Of a stretch of DNA of 64,000 bases, positions 1 through 8,030 are shown one piece after another. The notes below the pieces were generated by a model. The model was not told the DNA's origin and made no database searches. It saw only the letters and a program-made list of their open reading frames with translations. The position numbers were made by a program, and so were the translations under genes. Position 1 is the stretch's first letter, and the number at the start of each line of letters is the position of its first letter. Origin of the DNA: DATFTE01 sp963840665 (GTDB lineage: Bacteria; Acidobacteriota; Terriglobia; Terriglobales; Acidobacteriaceae); the NCBI GenBank assembly GCA_963840665.1, contig CAWIZO010000011.1:186001-250000 (forward strand). The letters are read 5' to 3'.

Positions 1-579
1 AAGAGCGAGGTCCGCGAGGCGTTCGCAGCTCTCTTCACCGCCGATGATTGCCGCGAGAATCGCTCTACCACTCTTACCGAGAGTATTGCTGGCCACGCTG
101 GCAAGCTTGAGATTAGCATCCTCGAGCACTTTCTGAATCCGGCTTGCAATTCGGGAATGCTCCTGCGAGAGGCTGGTTCGTGCTCGGGTGAGATCACGCA
201 GATCGCGAATCACCAGCGGGGGTATGAAGCTGCCCCGCAGTAGTCCGTGCTGCAAAAGTTCCGCGATCCACTGACAGTCCTTCGTGTCCGTCTTGCGTCC
301 GGGAACTGCCTTGATGTGTTGGGCGTTTGCCAGAATGATCTGAAAATGCCTTTCCAGAACGTTCCAGACAGGCTTCCAATAAACGCCCGTGGATTCCATC
401 GCCACGTGCTCAACCCCAAACTCCTGCAACCACACGACCAACTCCCGAAGCTCGCGGGTCGTGCACCCGAAGCGGCGAATGTGCTTCAACGGCTTGCCGG
501 ATTGCACTATCAGAACACAAGCAGTGATGGAGGACTTGTGTACATCCAGCCCACAGCACCGCGGATACAAAACTTCCAT
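1..579 (-). CDS. IS110-family transposase (DEDD recombinase), 3' part cut off by the window edge
   Basis: The start codon at 579 follows a purine-rich GGAGACAGCC leader, and 193 codons are visible before the window ends. The N-terminal RuvC-like DEDD domain is clear: D12 in GLDVHKSS, E62 in AMESTGVYW, and D98 and D101 in TDTKDCQW. The motif spacing is that of IS110/IS1111 transposases, which use a RuvC-like site together with a C-terminal serine domain (beyond the window) to recombine DNA guided by an element-encoded bridge RNA. The sequence continues into the linker (LRDLTRARTSL, then a coiled segment) typical of the family. No frameshift is seen in the visible part. Family assignment is secure; whether the copy is intact cannot be judged from this window. 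Confidence 0.93.
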   Translation of the reverse strand, partial: MEVLYPRCCGLDVHKSSITACVLIVQSGKPLKHIRRFGCTTRELRELVVWLQEFGVEHVAMESTGVYWKPVWNVLERHFQIILANAQHIKAVPGRKTDTKDCQWIAELLQHGLLRGSFIPPLVIRDLRDLTRARTSLSQEHSRIASRIQKVLEDANLKLASVASNTLGKSGRAILAAIIGGEESCERLADLAL

Positions 580-840
580 GGCTGTCTCCTTCCGCCGTGC
601 GACGTAAGGATGCACAAATCGCGAAAATCTCCCTCGCGTGCTCCTCTCCGAAGAGAAGGCGACAGTCCGTTGTTCTCAACGGCATCCAGGGTCAAACTCA
701 TCCGCGGGCTCTTGGGCTCCACTAAGGCGAACGACCACATACGTCGACGGCTCCGACAGCCTAACTCGTTTTCATAGGCCGTTGTGCCCCGAAACGGACA
801 TGTAGAACTCATCCCATCTGTTTTCACCACCTATCGTCCT
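580..840 (-). ncRNA. Candidate bridge-RNA region of the IS110 element
   Basis: About 260 nt 5' of the transposase carry no credible gene but do contain short perfect hairpins: CCGTTG-TTCT-CAACGG at 667-682 and CTCT-CCGA-AGAG at 644-655 (extendable with one bulge). IS110-subgroup elements encode the bridge RNA, with target- and donor-binding loops, in exactly this non-coding end. Position and hairpins are seen; the RNA itself is inferred, and the loops were not identified because the target site and element junction are unknown. Confidence 0.3.
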
Positions 841-890
841 AGCTCTCTCCTATCCCGCGTCTTTCCCCCGTCGCGTTACCATAGAGCAGC

Positions 891-1619
891 ATGAAAATCG
901 CGTACAGGCTAAGGGACGATCCGAAACACATTGCACAAGTCCAGAAAGCCACTCTAACGACAGATGACTTTGGTATTGAACCAACAGACGGCTTATTTGG
1001 GTCTCCCGAGTGGTGGGATCGCACAGAAAGCGGAGAGTTGCCCGTACACACGCTCCGGGGAACCATTACGGAGCGATTTATGGGCAGCATGGGAGACTGG
1101 CCAGAAATAAGGGTTCTGAGCGACACAGGCGAAAAATCAAGCTGGACACGCGAGGTTAACCGCAGAGAGCAAGACGCACTCTACCGGGTTGGGCGTCACA
1201 TCGAGATTGACTACGTACTCCAGAAACATCGCGGCAAGTCCTCGGCCCGAAACCCAGAACATAAGGTTGTACTTGAGATTCGCGTCGAACCTGACGCGGA
1301 AGGAGACGTTCCCGGCGCTTACGAGAAGCTGCTTGCTCACGAGATCGCACAGCGAGTTCTTACCGCGCCGATTCTTATAGTAGGTGAAGCCTCATATCGA
1401 CTGGCTGAACTTGGTCGCACACCGGGTGTGATGTCGCACGAAGTACATCGGGTGTTTGCAGATGCCAGAAGTGAACTCGAAAGCCTGATCGGTGGTCACC
1501 AGACAACCAATTCCGTGGAGCGAAAGCAATTTGACCGCAAGATCGCAGACCTAGAAGCTCGCTGGAAAGATAAAGTCATCGCCGCTTGTCGAAAGATATT
1601 GGACGACCATATTTCGTGA
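891..1619 (+). CDS. Hypothetical protein, 242 aa, unknown function
   Basis: I do not recognise this protein. It is soluble, has no signal peptide or membrane segment, and is rich in charged residues. The middle (about residues 95-140) contains a beta-rich stretch with EIDYVLQKHRG and HKVVLEIRVEPDAEGD. The last 60 residues look helical and charged (SVERKQFDRKIADLEARWK), possibly a coiled coil. The ATG at 891 is the first start in the frame after an AT-rich stretch. It stands alone between the IS110 element and a minus-strand gene, in what looks like accessory DNA. Coding potential is supported by length and a consistent composition, not by homology I can name. Confidence 0.6.
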   Translation: MKIAYRLRDDPKHIAQVQKATLTTDDFGIEPTDGLFGSPEWWDRTESGELPVHTLRGTITERFMGSMGDWPEIRVLSDTGEKSSWTREVNRREQDALYRVGRHIEIDYVLQKHRGKSSARNPEHKVVLEIRVEPDAEGDVPGAYEKLLAHEIAQRVLTAPILIVGEASYRLAELGRTPGVMSHEVHRVFADARSELESLIGGHQTTNSVERKQFDRKIADLEARWKDKVIAACRKILDDHIS

Positions 1620-1690
1620 CTAACGCCTTCGGCGCGTCAACTGACGATAAATCCCCATTTCACTCAGTGACTCTTGCGGGGTTGTGCAGT

Positions 1691-2104
1691 TTAAGGTAAT
1701 TCTTCGGCCTCCCGCCAGCTGCCCCCATATTCCCGATCCACCGTCTCTTGCGATTGGATGCCCAGACGTACAACCGGGTCCGTATCTGTGGGATATCCAG
1801 CCTTAGCTAGAGCGTCGCGAAACTCTTTGAATATTTGTGGGTCCTGACGAAGCTGGTCCCGCTCTTTATCTGTGTCGGTCTTAATGCAAAAGGCCAAGTG
1901 GCCGGGACTGATTCGCGTGGCTCCCTGCCTGCTTAATACGTCCGCATTGGCAACTCGTCGCTGGGCTGCCTTCCTAATCTCTCGCTTTGCTCGTTGAATC
2001 GCGGGCCACAGCCTCCAGTCGTAAGTGGACGTAAAAACAACTCGCCAACCGAGTAGCAGAACGAGAATGATCCCAGCGGCGGACCAGCCTAGCAGCCTCA
2101 ACAT
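1691..2104 (-). CDS. Hypothetical single-pass membrane protein, 137 aa
   Basis: The product begins with a strong hydrophobic segment (about residues 3-26, LLGWSAAGIILVLLLGWRVVF) that would act as an uncleaved anchor. A basic linker (RAKREIRKAAQRR) and a soluble C-terminal region of about 90 residues follow. The tail contains FCIKTDTDKERDQLRQDP and FRDALAKAGYPTDTDPVVR, which look like a small folded domain, but I cannot name a family. The ATG at 2104 opens the frame just before the hydrophobic stretch, which supports the start. It converges with the unknown gene ending at 1619 and may belong to the same accessory block next to the IS110 element. Confidence 0.55.
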   Translation of the reverse strand: MLRLLGWSAAGIILVLLLGWRVVFTSTYDWRLWPAIQRAKREIRKAAQRRVANADVLSRQGATRISPGHLAFCIKTDTDKERDQLRQDPQIFKEFRDALAKAGYPTDTDPVVRLGIQSQETVDREYGGSWREAEELP

Positions 2105-2525
2105 TCCGTAATGATAATGAGGCCACGTGATGATTGGCGAAAAACCGCCATAGCACTCATCGACGGGTCAATGTCTGAGCGGACCACCGTCAAAGTGGTG
2201 CGTTGCGGGGAAGTTTAGGGGACCGAGCACCTCTTTTTCCGAGCAACCGCTCTTGCGCCCACCCGTTCGTCACGCCTAGCCCTACTCTGCCTCCGGGTTA
2301 TAAGTCCCTCGCCGTTGGAAATCCCGCCCTGTCCTAATCCCACCGACCTAAGATGGCAACGTACCCAACGGCAGCAGCAAGATTAAAACTGTCCTTCGAT
2401 GCTCAGCGATACCACCTCACGCAGCTATGGAACCAATTCCAACGCCGAATGGTCAGTGTTTGAAATCGCGTGATACGCTTCTGTGCACTTACTGTCGGAG
2501 TTTCCCGACCGGAGAAATACCCAAC
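2105..2525. other. Intergenic stretch without a recognisable gene
   Basis: Divergent space between the membrane-protein gene and the lipocalin-like gene. It is GC-rich and stop-laden in all frames of useful length. A short imperfect hairpin (CCACC-GTCAAA-GTGGTG, near 2181-2197) is the only structure I noticed. I see no clear promoter, RNA gene or repeat. Confidence 0.5.
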
Positions 2526-3029
2526 ATGAAAACGTCCGCATTACTCTTGATCGGGTTTATGGTTTGCGCCGCCTCGGCCTTCAGCCAAACTGAATCGGAG
2601 GTTCGCGATCGCATCGTGGGCACGTGGAAGATGGTTTCCGCCGAAGACACCATGAAAGACGGGACCATTCGCCCCTATCCGGCCTATGGACCCCACGGCA
2701 AAGGCTTCCTGATGTACCAGCGCGATGGTTACATGTGCGCTGACCTGGTGAATCCTGACCGTCCAAAATGGGCCGACCCAGTGCACACGACGCCTGAAGA
2801 AAAGGCTGCTGCCGCCGACGGCACATTCGCGTACTGTGGACGCTACGAGATCGACGCGAAGCAAAAGCAAATCATTCATCTGCCGGAAGTGGCCACCGAT
2901 CCCGGATACGTGGGCTCGCGCCAAGTGCGTCCTTATGCCTTTGAAGGCGGACGCTTGGTGCTAGGCGACGTTGAAAAAGATGACCCCTTAGTCGCTCGCT
3001 GGAAAATTGTCTGGGAGAAAGTTCAGTAG
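2526..3029 (+). CDS. Secreted lipocalin-like domain protein, 167 aa
   Basis: The chosen ATG at 2526 gives a clean signal peptide (MKTSALLLIGFMVCAASAFS, cleavage after AFS-Q), with a GGAG element 11 nt upstream. An in-frame start about 100 nt further upstream would bury the signal peptide and is rejected. The mature part starts with VRDRIVGTWKMVSAED and continues with GPHGKGFLMYQRDGYMCADL and FAYCGRYEID, the layout of the lipocalin-like (Lipocalin_5) domain found in many soil bacteria. These proteins are small beta-barrels, usually of unknown ligand. The gene stands alone and is predicted to be periplasmic or extracellular. Confidence 0.8.
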   Translation: MKTSALLLIGFMVCAASAFSQTESEVRDRIVGTWKMVSAEDTMKDGTIRPYPAYGPHGKGFLMYQRDGYMCADLVNPDRPKWADPVHTTPEEKAAAADGTFAYCGRYEIDAKQKQIIHLPEVATDPGYVGSRQVRPYAFEGGRLVLGDVEKDDPLVARWKIVWEKVQ

Positions 3030-3100
3030 CTGGCCGCCGACCCCCTTGCTGTCAAACGCCGTGCTTTGGTAAGGAGATTTGGCCGCTCGCTCACGGAACG

Positions 3101-3322
3101 ATGCCACGCCGATTGAAAATTTCGCGACTCCAGCGGGACATCATGATGATGCTTGAGGAAGCTGGGGCAGAGACGGTCACAACAGTTGTCGCGACCCTGA
3201 GGCCCACCGACCCAAGCGACTTCAGCGCTCAAGTAGACGAATTGGTAGGGCTCGGCTTGATCCGCAAGGAAAAATTCTCTCTAGTCCTTACCGAAAGAGG
3301 CAAGGCGGCACTCCGATCGTGA
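3101..3322 (+). CDS. Small winged-helix-like protein, 73 aa
   Basis: A 73-residue basic protein with the pattern of a winged helix: a helix (RLQRDIMMMLEEAG), a second helix (FSAQVDELVGLGLIRKE) and a wing-like strand pair ending in LTERGKAALRS. The endings GLIRKE...LTERGKAAL are common in MarR/PadR-type and archaeal-type small regulators. That suggests DNA binding, but the protein is too short to assign to a family. Only a weak GGA precedes the ATG at 3101. It lies 71 nt after the lipocalin-like gene on the same strand and could be co-transcribed with it. Confidence 0.55.
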   Translation: MPRRLKISRLQRDIMMMLEEAGAETVTTVVATLRPTDPSDFSAQVDELVGLGLIRKEKFSLVLTERGKAALRS

Positions 3323-3373
3323 GTGCTGAGTTTGGTCAACTCTCCAGTGCAACACTGTCGATCGCGTTAGAAC

Positions 3374-4765
3374 TCAGGGAGCCGTCTGAAGCGGCAGTTT
3401 CATACGCGCCAGCAGATCCTGGTACGCAGGCTCACGGCGCAGCGTATCAAATTCCGGATAGCTTTCCAGAAACAGCAGAGAACCATCGCGTTGCTCGAAG
3501 GCAAAATTCAAATAATGGAGGGCCTCGTTCTTGTCGCCAAGCGAGGCCAGGGTCCATGCCACTGTCGTAGGTGCGATCGATTGCCGTGCATAAAAGTTCT
3601 TCTCGGTGGTCAGCATGGCTTCGAGCATGCCTTGCGCGCCATGAGCCGCAAATCCTTGTTCTGCCGCATCCACCGTTGCCAGCTGCGCGTCGTCGTGGAC
3701 GAGCGTCGCATCTTTCCGCGATTCGGCAATGAAATTGACGTAATCCTGTTGCCGGAAATAGGCGTATTTCAAATAAAGGTGTGGAGAGCGGAACGATGGG
3801 TCGCGGGCCTCGACGGCTTTTAACAGACTGACAGCTTCTTCGGTACGTCCGGCGGCCAAGAGGATGTTGCCCTTGTCAGCGAGGATCGCGCTTGATGATG
3901 GGTCGAGCTTTTGCGCTCGATCGATTTCCGCCAGAGCTTCTGGAAAACGATGCAGAGCCAACAAACCGTTGGCCCACCACTGGTGTGACGTAGAGTTCTT
4001 GGGATCAATCTCAATGGCCCGACGGAACTCCTTTTCTCCCGTGGTCACATCCCACATGCCGAAAAACGAAACGAACGCCAGCGAGGCGTGGGCTTCCGAA
4101 GAGCCGTCGTCCAGTTCGACCGCCTTTTTCGCTGCCGCCAGCGCGCGCGGATAAGCCTCGGAGGCCGGCATGGCAGAGTATTCGCGCAGCAGGTTATACG
4201 AATCCGCGAGCCCAACATAAGCTGGAGCGTAGCTGGGATCGTGAACGATCGACTGGGTGAAGAAATCAACTGCCTTGTTCAGGTCTTCCGGAGTACGCCT
4301 GTTCCAGTAATATCGTCCTTGCAGATAGAAATCCTGAGCCTCAGGGGTAGCGGCTTTTCTCGTGGGCCGCGCCCCTGCCGAAGCGTCGACAGCAAAGCGG
4401 TGACCGCCGCGATAGGCAAAGATGCCCGCCACCAACACCGCCATCAGCGAAATCATCACAGCCCACTTCTCTTTTGAACCGAACTGCCCGCGAGGAGCAG
4501 GAACCGGCTCGACCGAAAGCTGGGGCGGAATGACCGCCTCGGGAACTATTGCCTCGGGAGTAGCCGCCGGCGTTCGCAGCCATTGTTGCAGTTCGGACTC
4601 GTAGGCAAACACCCGTCCCCTAGCAACTCCGGGGACGCGATGCACCGGCAAGCTGCTGTCGCTCTCCCATCGCCGCACTGTCCTCTCATCGCGTCCGAAG
4701 AACGCGGCAATCTCTTTCCAGGAGTCGAGGCGGCGCTCCGGATTGCTTGAAGCCGATTGGTTCAT
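3374..4765 (-). CDS. Membrane-bound HTH-TPR protein (N-terminal excisionase/MerR-type HTH, TM helix, TPR array)
   Basis: The 463-aa protein begins with a DNA-binding-type helix-turn-helix at about residues 13-62 (RLDSWKEIAAFFGRDERTVRRWE, then a wing ending in FAYESELQQWL). A Pro/Ala-rich linker follows, then one transmembrane helix at about 101-118 (AVMISLMAVLVAGIFAY) and, from about residue 143, an array of TPR-like helices (AQDFYLQGRYYWNRRTPEDLNKAVDFF, then units ending in DPSYAPAYVGLADSY, DPKNSTSHQWWANGL and DPSSSAILADKGNIL). The topology puts the HTH in the cytoplasm and the TPRs in the periplasm, so it is a candidate one-component membrane regulator. This architecture is frequent in Acidobacteria, often without the adenylate-cyclase-like domain of related CadC-type proteins. 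The gene is transcribed alone and its targets are unknown. Confidence 0.85.
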   Translation of the reverse strand: MNQSASSNPERRLDSWKEIAAFFGRDERTVRRWESDSSLPVHRVPGVARGRVFAYESELQQWLRTPAATPEAIVPEAVIPPQLSVEPVPAPRGQFGSKEKWAVMISLMAVLVAGIFAYRGGHRFAVDASAGARPTRKAATPEAQDFYLQGRYYWNRRTPEDLNKAVDFFTQSIVHDPSYAPAYVGLADSYNLLREYSAMPASEAYPRALAAAKKAVELDDGSSEAHASLAFVSFFGMWDVTTGEKEFRRAIEIDPKNSTSHQWWANGLLALHRFPEALAEIDRAQKLDPSSSAILADKGNILLAAGRTEEAVSLLKAVEARDPSFRSPHLYLKYAYFRQQDYVNFIAESRKDATLVHDDAQLATVDAAEQGFAAHGAQGMLEAMLTTEKNFYARQSIAPTTVAWTLASLGDKNEALHYLNFAFEQRDGSLLFLESYPEFDTLRREPAYQDLLARMKLPLQTAP

Positions 4766-4954
4766 GCTCTCAGGCGTAACAAATAAATGAAGGGTCCGAT
4801 TAAATCCGGTCGTGTCCCTTGTCGGGAGAGGGGAGGGGCACCAGTATACATGGGTGTTTCGCGCGGCGGAACAGAGGGCCGCTACGATTTACCAGCGGCA
4901 GCCTTTTTTTTGTAGGGAGCCCGTTCCTGCGTTTGAGCGCGTACACTGGCGTGT

Positions 4955-5179
4955 ATGGCTCAACTCTCAACGTCCCCGGAAGATTGGAACGAACGGGCCG
5001 CTCTCTTCAACTACTGCTGCCGGGGTTGTCGAAAGCGCATCACCTTCGAAGACCAGAATCTGTATTTCGTTCAGGGCTTCTGCAAGGCTTGCTTTGAGGG
5101 GATCAACCAGAAAAGATTTGGAGCAGACTCCGATACTGCGAAACGGCTTGATCAGATTCGTAGTCGCTGGGGAGGCTGA
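4955..5179 (+). CDS. Small Cys-rich (zinc-ribbon-like) protein, 74 aa
   Basis: A short cytoplasmic protein with cysteines C21, C22 and C25 (NYCCRGC) and C43 and C46 (GFCKACFEG). The two CxxC-type pairs 18 residues apart suit a zinc ribbon or knuckle. The tail is charged (RFGADSDTAKRLDQIRSRW). No Shine-Dalgarno is visible. A TACACT hexamer at 4942-4947 is close enough to the ATG for a nearly leaderless transcript, but this is uncertain. It precedes a lipoprotein gene on the same strand by about 95 nt. Function unknown; the zinc site is inferred from cysteine spacing only. Confidence 0.65.
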   Translation: MAQLSTSPEDWNERAALFNYCCRGCRKRITFEDQNLYFVQGFCKACFEGINQKRFGADSDTAKRLDQIRSRWGG

Positions 5180-5273
5180 GTCGCCAGCTTTCACAAACCT
5201 TCTGTCTCGCGGTAAGATTAGCGCCTCGTTCTTCCCGGCCCGAATCTCAACCTCTTCTAGTAGGAGTCACCGC

Positions 5274-5780
5274 ATGAAATTCACCCTACGACTGCTCGCT
5301 CCACTGTGTCTGGTCCTCGTCACGCTAGGCTGCAGCAAATCCGATCAAAAAAAGATTTCCAACGACGCGAACGCTGCGGCGCAAAACACCAAGCAGGCCG
5401 CGTCCGATGCCGCGGACGCTACCAAGCAAGCAGCTGGCGACGCCGCTCAGCAAGTAAAAGACGGCACGGCGACCGCGATGGATAAGGCTAAAGACGCCGG
5501 CTCCCAAGCAATGGATGCGACCAAGAAGCTGGGCTCCGACACCGTCGATGCTTCGAAGAAGGGTATGGACGCAGCCTCCGACATGACCAAGCAAGCGGCC
5601 GGCACGGTTGCTGACACCACCAAGAAAGCTGCAGGCGCCACCGCCGACTTCGTGAAGCAAGCGGCTGAGAAGACGAAAGAAGCTGCAGGCAAAACAGTGC
5701 AAGGTGTGAAGGGCGCCGCCGATTCAACCAAAAACGCGGTGCAGGATAAAACCAATAGCGACGACGCTCCCAAGCAATAG
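5274..5780 (+). CDS. Ala/Lys-rich repetitive lipoprotein, 168 aa
   Basis: The ATG at 5274 follows TAGGAGTCACCGC, a good ribosome-binding site, and gives a lipoprotein signal with Cys at residue 20 (LVLVTLGCSKSDQ). The mature chain is built of about eleven degenerate 11-15-residue units such as AAQNTKQAASDAADATKQ and KKAAGATADFVKQAAEKT, very rich in A, K, T and D. This amphipathic repeat resembles late-embryogenesis-abundant and apolipoprotein-like helices and probably stays disordered until it contacts a surface. A protective or envelope-stabilising role is plausible but unproven. A reading frame open much further upstream (to 4812) is rejected because it overlaps the Cys-rich gene and would destroy the signal peptide. 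A strong terminator follows. Confidence 0.8.
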   Translation: MKFTLRLLAPLCLVLVTLGCSKSDQKKISNDANAAAQNTKQAASDAADATKQAAGDAAQQVKDGTATAMDKAKDAGSQAMDATKKLGSDTVDASKKGMDAASDMTKQAAGTVADTTKKAAGATADFVKQAAEKTKEAAGKTVQGVKGAADSTKNAVQDKTNSDDAPKQ

Positions 5781-5802
5781 CTCGGGCGCGCATCAACAAG
5801 AA

Positions 5803-5829
5803 GCCTCCCTCGCGGGAGGCTTTCTTTTT
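5803..5829 (+). terminator. Rho-independent terminator after the repetitive lipoprotein gene
   Basis: A perfect 7-bp stem GCCTCCC/GGGAGGC with a TCGC loop (5803-5820) is followed by TTTCTTTTT. It begins 22 nt after the stop codon. Confidence 0.92.
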
Positions 5830-5847
5830 GTGCGAGCTTGTTTGCGT

Positions 5848-6120
5848 TTACTGCGGAGGATTCAATCCCTGGTAGATGGCCATGCCTGCCATGACCAGGA
5901 TCATGGCGCCCGACAAGGCGCCCAGCACTTTCAGATAGGGTGCAATGCTATTCACCCGTTTCATGAGCTGGATCTGTTCCTGCTCCATGGCCGATTGGCT
6001 CTCGTCCAGGAACAGTTGATCGTCTTCGTGCATGGTGAGAGTGCTGCGGTAGATCAGGAGGATGACCAGGATGGCGGTCACAACTCCCCATGCGATCCCT
6101 ATCCAGAGCAAAGGAGACAT
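5848..6120 (-). CDS. Small protein with two transmembrane helices, 90 aa
   Basis: The product has two hydrophobic helices, at about residues 4-25 (LLWIGIAWGVVTAILVILLIY) and 65-83 (VLGALSGAMILVMAGMAIY). They are joined by a hydrophilic helical loop (HEDDQLFLDESQSAMEQEQIQLMKRVN). The ATG at 6120 is preferred over one 42 nt upstream because AGGTGG lies 4-5 nt before it. The loop is likely cytoplasmic or periplasmic and acidic. No family recognised. It converges on the lipoprotein terminator and is divergent from the Fe-S carrier gene. Confidence 0.7.
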   Translation of the reverse strand: MSPLLWIGIAWGVVTAILVILLIYRSTLTMHEDDQLFLDESQSAMEQEQIQLMKRVNSIAPYLKVLGALSGAMILVMAGMAIYQGLNPPQ

Positions 6121-6337
6121 AGGCCACCTCGGAGCTGATTTCGAGCCGGACCCGAGCCTCACGCCGGTTGTAGGTGGTTGGCCCCGCAGCCGGATCGGGT
6201 AAGGGCCCCTGCCCGAGATTATATCCCCGTTGGCAAGAGGAAAACCCTGTGTCTTTCTGATCTTGCGACCCCTGCGGTCCGCCCGGCATCCAATCGCTAG
6301 AGACCCTGATTTTTGGGGATGCTTTTCATTTTGCCTT

Positions 6338-6346
6338 TGCTATAAT
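6338..6346 (+). promoter_or_regulatory. Extended -10 promoter of the Fe-S carrier gene
   Basis: TGCTATAAT is a perfect extended -10 (TGnTATAAT), 30 nt before the start codon. No good -35 is visible at 16-18 nt, which is tolerated with an extended -10. Confidence 0.7.
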
Positions 6347-6375
6347 GCAGGCATAGTCGTTTCAAGGAGATACGA

Positions 6376-6759
6376 ATGGCAACCACCACGACCACCACGC
6401 CTGAAGTTACGCCCGGAGTCACCCCCAAAGCCGCGCCCATTGCCCTGACCCCGAGTGCCATCTCCAAGGTGAAAGAGATCATGGCGCAACAGAATCCCGT
6501 TCCTGCCGGCCTGCGCGTGGGCGTTGTCGGGGGAGGGTGCTCCGGCTTCTCATACTCGATGTCGTTTGAGAATGCCTCGGGCCTGATGGACAAGGTATTC
6601 GATATGGAAGGCCTGAAGGTCTTCGTCGACGCCACATCCGTCATGTACCTGAACGGCTGCCGCGTCGACTACGTCGAGACGCTCGAAGGCGCCGGCTTCA
6701 AGTTCGACAACCCGAACGTGAAGAGCACCTGCGGCTGCGGATCCTCGTTCAGCGTGTAA
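6376..6759 (+). CDS. A-type iron-sulfur cluster carrier (IscA/ErpA/HesB family)
   Basis: The 127-aa protein has the complete HesB fold region from about residue 22 (ALTPSAISKVKEIM). It carries the three conserved cluster-binding cysteines: C55 in GGGCSGFSY, and C119 and C121 in STCGCGSSF. A-type carriers accept Fe-S clusters from the assembly scaffold and pass them to apoproteins in the cytoplasm. The first 20 residues are a Thr/Pro-rich tail not found in most homologues and probably disordered. Start at 6376 has AAGGAGATACGA immediately upstream. The gene has its own promoter and terminator and no isc/suf neighbours here, so the IscA-versus-ErpA distinction is left open. Confidence 0.95.
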   Translation: MATTTTTTPEVTPGVTPKAAPIALTPSAISKVKEIMAQQNPVPAGLRVGVVGGGCSGFSYSMSFENASGLMDKVFDMEGLKVFVDATSVMYLNGCRVDYVETLEGAGFKFDNPNVKSTCGCGSSFSV

Positions 6760-6781
6760 CCGAAAATTTCTTGAAGTCAAA

Positions 6782-6810
6782 AAGCCTCACCGGAAACGGT
6801 GGGGCTTTTG
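6782..6810 (+). terminator. Rho-independent terminator after the Fe-S carrier gene
   Basis: An 11-bp stem (AAGCCTCACCG paired with CGGTGGGGCTT, one T-G wobble) closed by a GAAA tetraloop, followed by TTG and a T-rich stretch. Confidence 0.88.
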
Positions 6811-6922
6811 CTTTTGGAAGGCAGCAATTGGCACTTGGCATCTAGCACTCGGTCGCAAAAGATCCATGTCCATGACCGCACATTGCAAGCGTGACGAAAA
6901 CAATCGAACCATCTTCGATCCC

Positions 6923-7987
6923 TCACGGATGCGTCTTTCGCAGCTCGTCCGGCTCTCCGAAAGACGGGTCATTCGGACGGGGGAAAGAGTTCTTGGGATG
7001 GTTCGGCTGTTTGATGTAGGTCAGCCATTCGCGTGCAAGTGCCTCTGTGGGAAAGAACCCAGCTGGCATTTCCTGCGGGGGTAGAGCCTTTGCGGCACGG
7101 TCAACATGCGCATCGCAGACGTTCCATAAAGGCAGCCCCCAGTAGTCCTTGTAGACTGTTTTGCACGGCCGAATTGAGCCATACCATCCAGTCTTCAAGT
7201 TCATTGGTGAAAGCTGCTTGTATGGATCAGGATGCCGCGTTTGGATCACCTCTTGCAGCCAGTTAAGCATGAAGGGTTTTGTGTCGTTGATACAGCAGTG
7301 GGGAATATTGTTCTGAATTAGATAGACCCAAGGGGCCCCTTTGCGACGATGTTGATTGTAGAAATCGTAGGGTTTGACAGTGCCGGATATAAAGTCCACT
7401 CCGCCTACAATGATGAGTTCCGGTACCCCGACGGCTCTCTTATCGAGCCTTATGTTATCCACGTCGTCGGGTTCGTTGGTTCCGGGATTCGTAAGAATTG
7501 CTGCTAGTACACGGTCAGGAGCAAAAGCCACAAAGTGACCAAAGTAGGCACCTGTTCCTGAAAACCCGAGAACGATCAGCTTTGCGTTTTCTAATTCTGG
7601 ATGCTCGCTTTCCTTTCCAATAGTCTTTAGGGCAGCGAACAGAGAAGGACCGGGACCATGCTCGGGATACATATCCATCTCGCCCTTTTCCGAAGCGTGC
7701 GTTGCTGGACACTGAATCGCTAACACCATTGCCAGGTCGTTCCGCTTGGCAAAGGCAAGGACTTCAGGATCGGAGTAAAAGTGAGTGATATCGGGTCCTC
7801 TGTCGTAGAGAACCCAGGCTGCTCTTACCGGTGTCGCTCCTGACGGAAAAATCGCATAGTAGTCGCAAGGCTGCGCGATGTTTTCATTCGGGATAGGGGC
7901 TATGGTTGCCTTGTACTCTCGGAGCTGCGCTGCCGCAGAGCCATAGGCGAACAACAGTGAGAGGAGCAAAATTCCTTTTCTCGACAT
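6923..7987 (-). CDS. Secreted alpha/beta-hydrolase-like protein, 354 aa
   Basis: It has a signal peptide of about 20 residues (MSRKGILLLSLLFAYGSAAA). The mature protein carries a nucleophile elbow GFSGTG at about residues 143-148, an acid candidate in IVGGVDFISG and a histidine in NNIPHCC, in the serine-Asp-His order of alpha/beta hydrolases. An early region (YYAIFPSGATPVRAAWVLYDRG) matches the opening strands of such enzymes. Five cysteines suggest disulfides in the periplasm. The substrate is unknown; esterase or polysaccharide-related activity is possible. The start at 7987 is the only one that includes the signal peptide. It is downstream of the pilus operon on the same strand but separated from it by a dispersed repeat, so it is probably an independent gene. 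Confidence 0.75.
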   Translation of the reverse strand: MSRKGILLLSLLFAYGSAAAQLREYKATIAPIPNENIAQPCDYYAIFPSGATPVRAAWVLYDRGPDITHFYSDPEVLAFAKRNDLAMVLAIQCPATHASEKGEMDMYPEHGPGPSLFAALKTIGKESEHPELENAKLIVLGFSGTGAYFGHFVAFAPDRVLAAILTNPGTNEPDDVDNIRLDKRAVGVPELIIVGGVDFISGTVKPYDFYNQHRRKGAPWVYLIQNNIPHCCINDTKPFMLNWLQEVIQTRHPDPYKQLSPMNLKTGWYGSIRPCKTVYKDYWGLPLWNVCDAHVDRAAKALPPQEMPAGFFPTEALAREWLTYIKQPNHPKNSFPRPNDPSFGEPDELRKTHP

Positions 7988-8030
7988 GAGGTTTCTCCAT
8001 GGCGAACTCTGAGCAAACCCGAGTGTTGCA

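Larger units (their letters stand above)
1..840 (-). mobile_element. Partial IS110-family insertion element
   Basis: The element contains the truncated transposase (1-579) and its upstream non-coding end. IS110 elements lack conspicuous terminal inverted repeats, so the outer boundary near 840 is only a guess: it lies before the next gene at 891 and after the last visible hairpin. In the IS110 subgroup the long non-coding segment lies 5' of the transposase, as here; IS1111 elements carry it 3'. Confidence 0.5.

Noticed and set aside
247..777. Plus-strand open frame of 176 codons opposite the IS110 transposase
   Set aside because: The minus strand reads a real DEDD transposase here; the plus frame has no family features and is a shadow.
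4812..5780. Long frame ending with the Ala/Lys lipoprotein
   Set aside because: The upstream part lacks features and overlaps the Cys-rich gene; the lipoprotein start at 5274 has a clear ribosome-binding site and signal.
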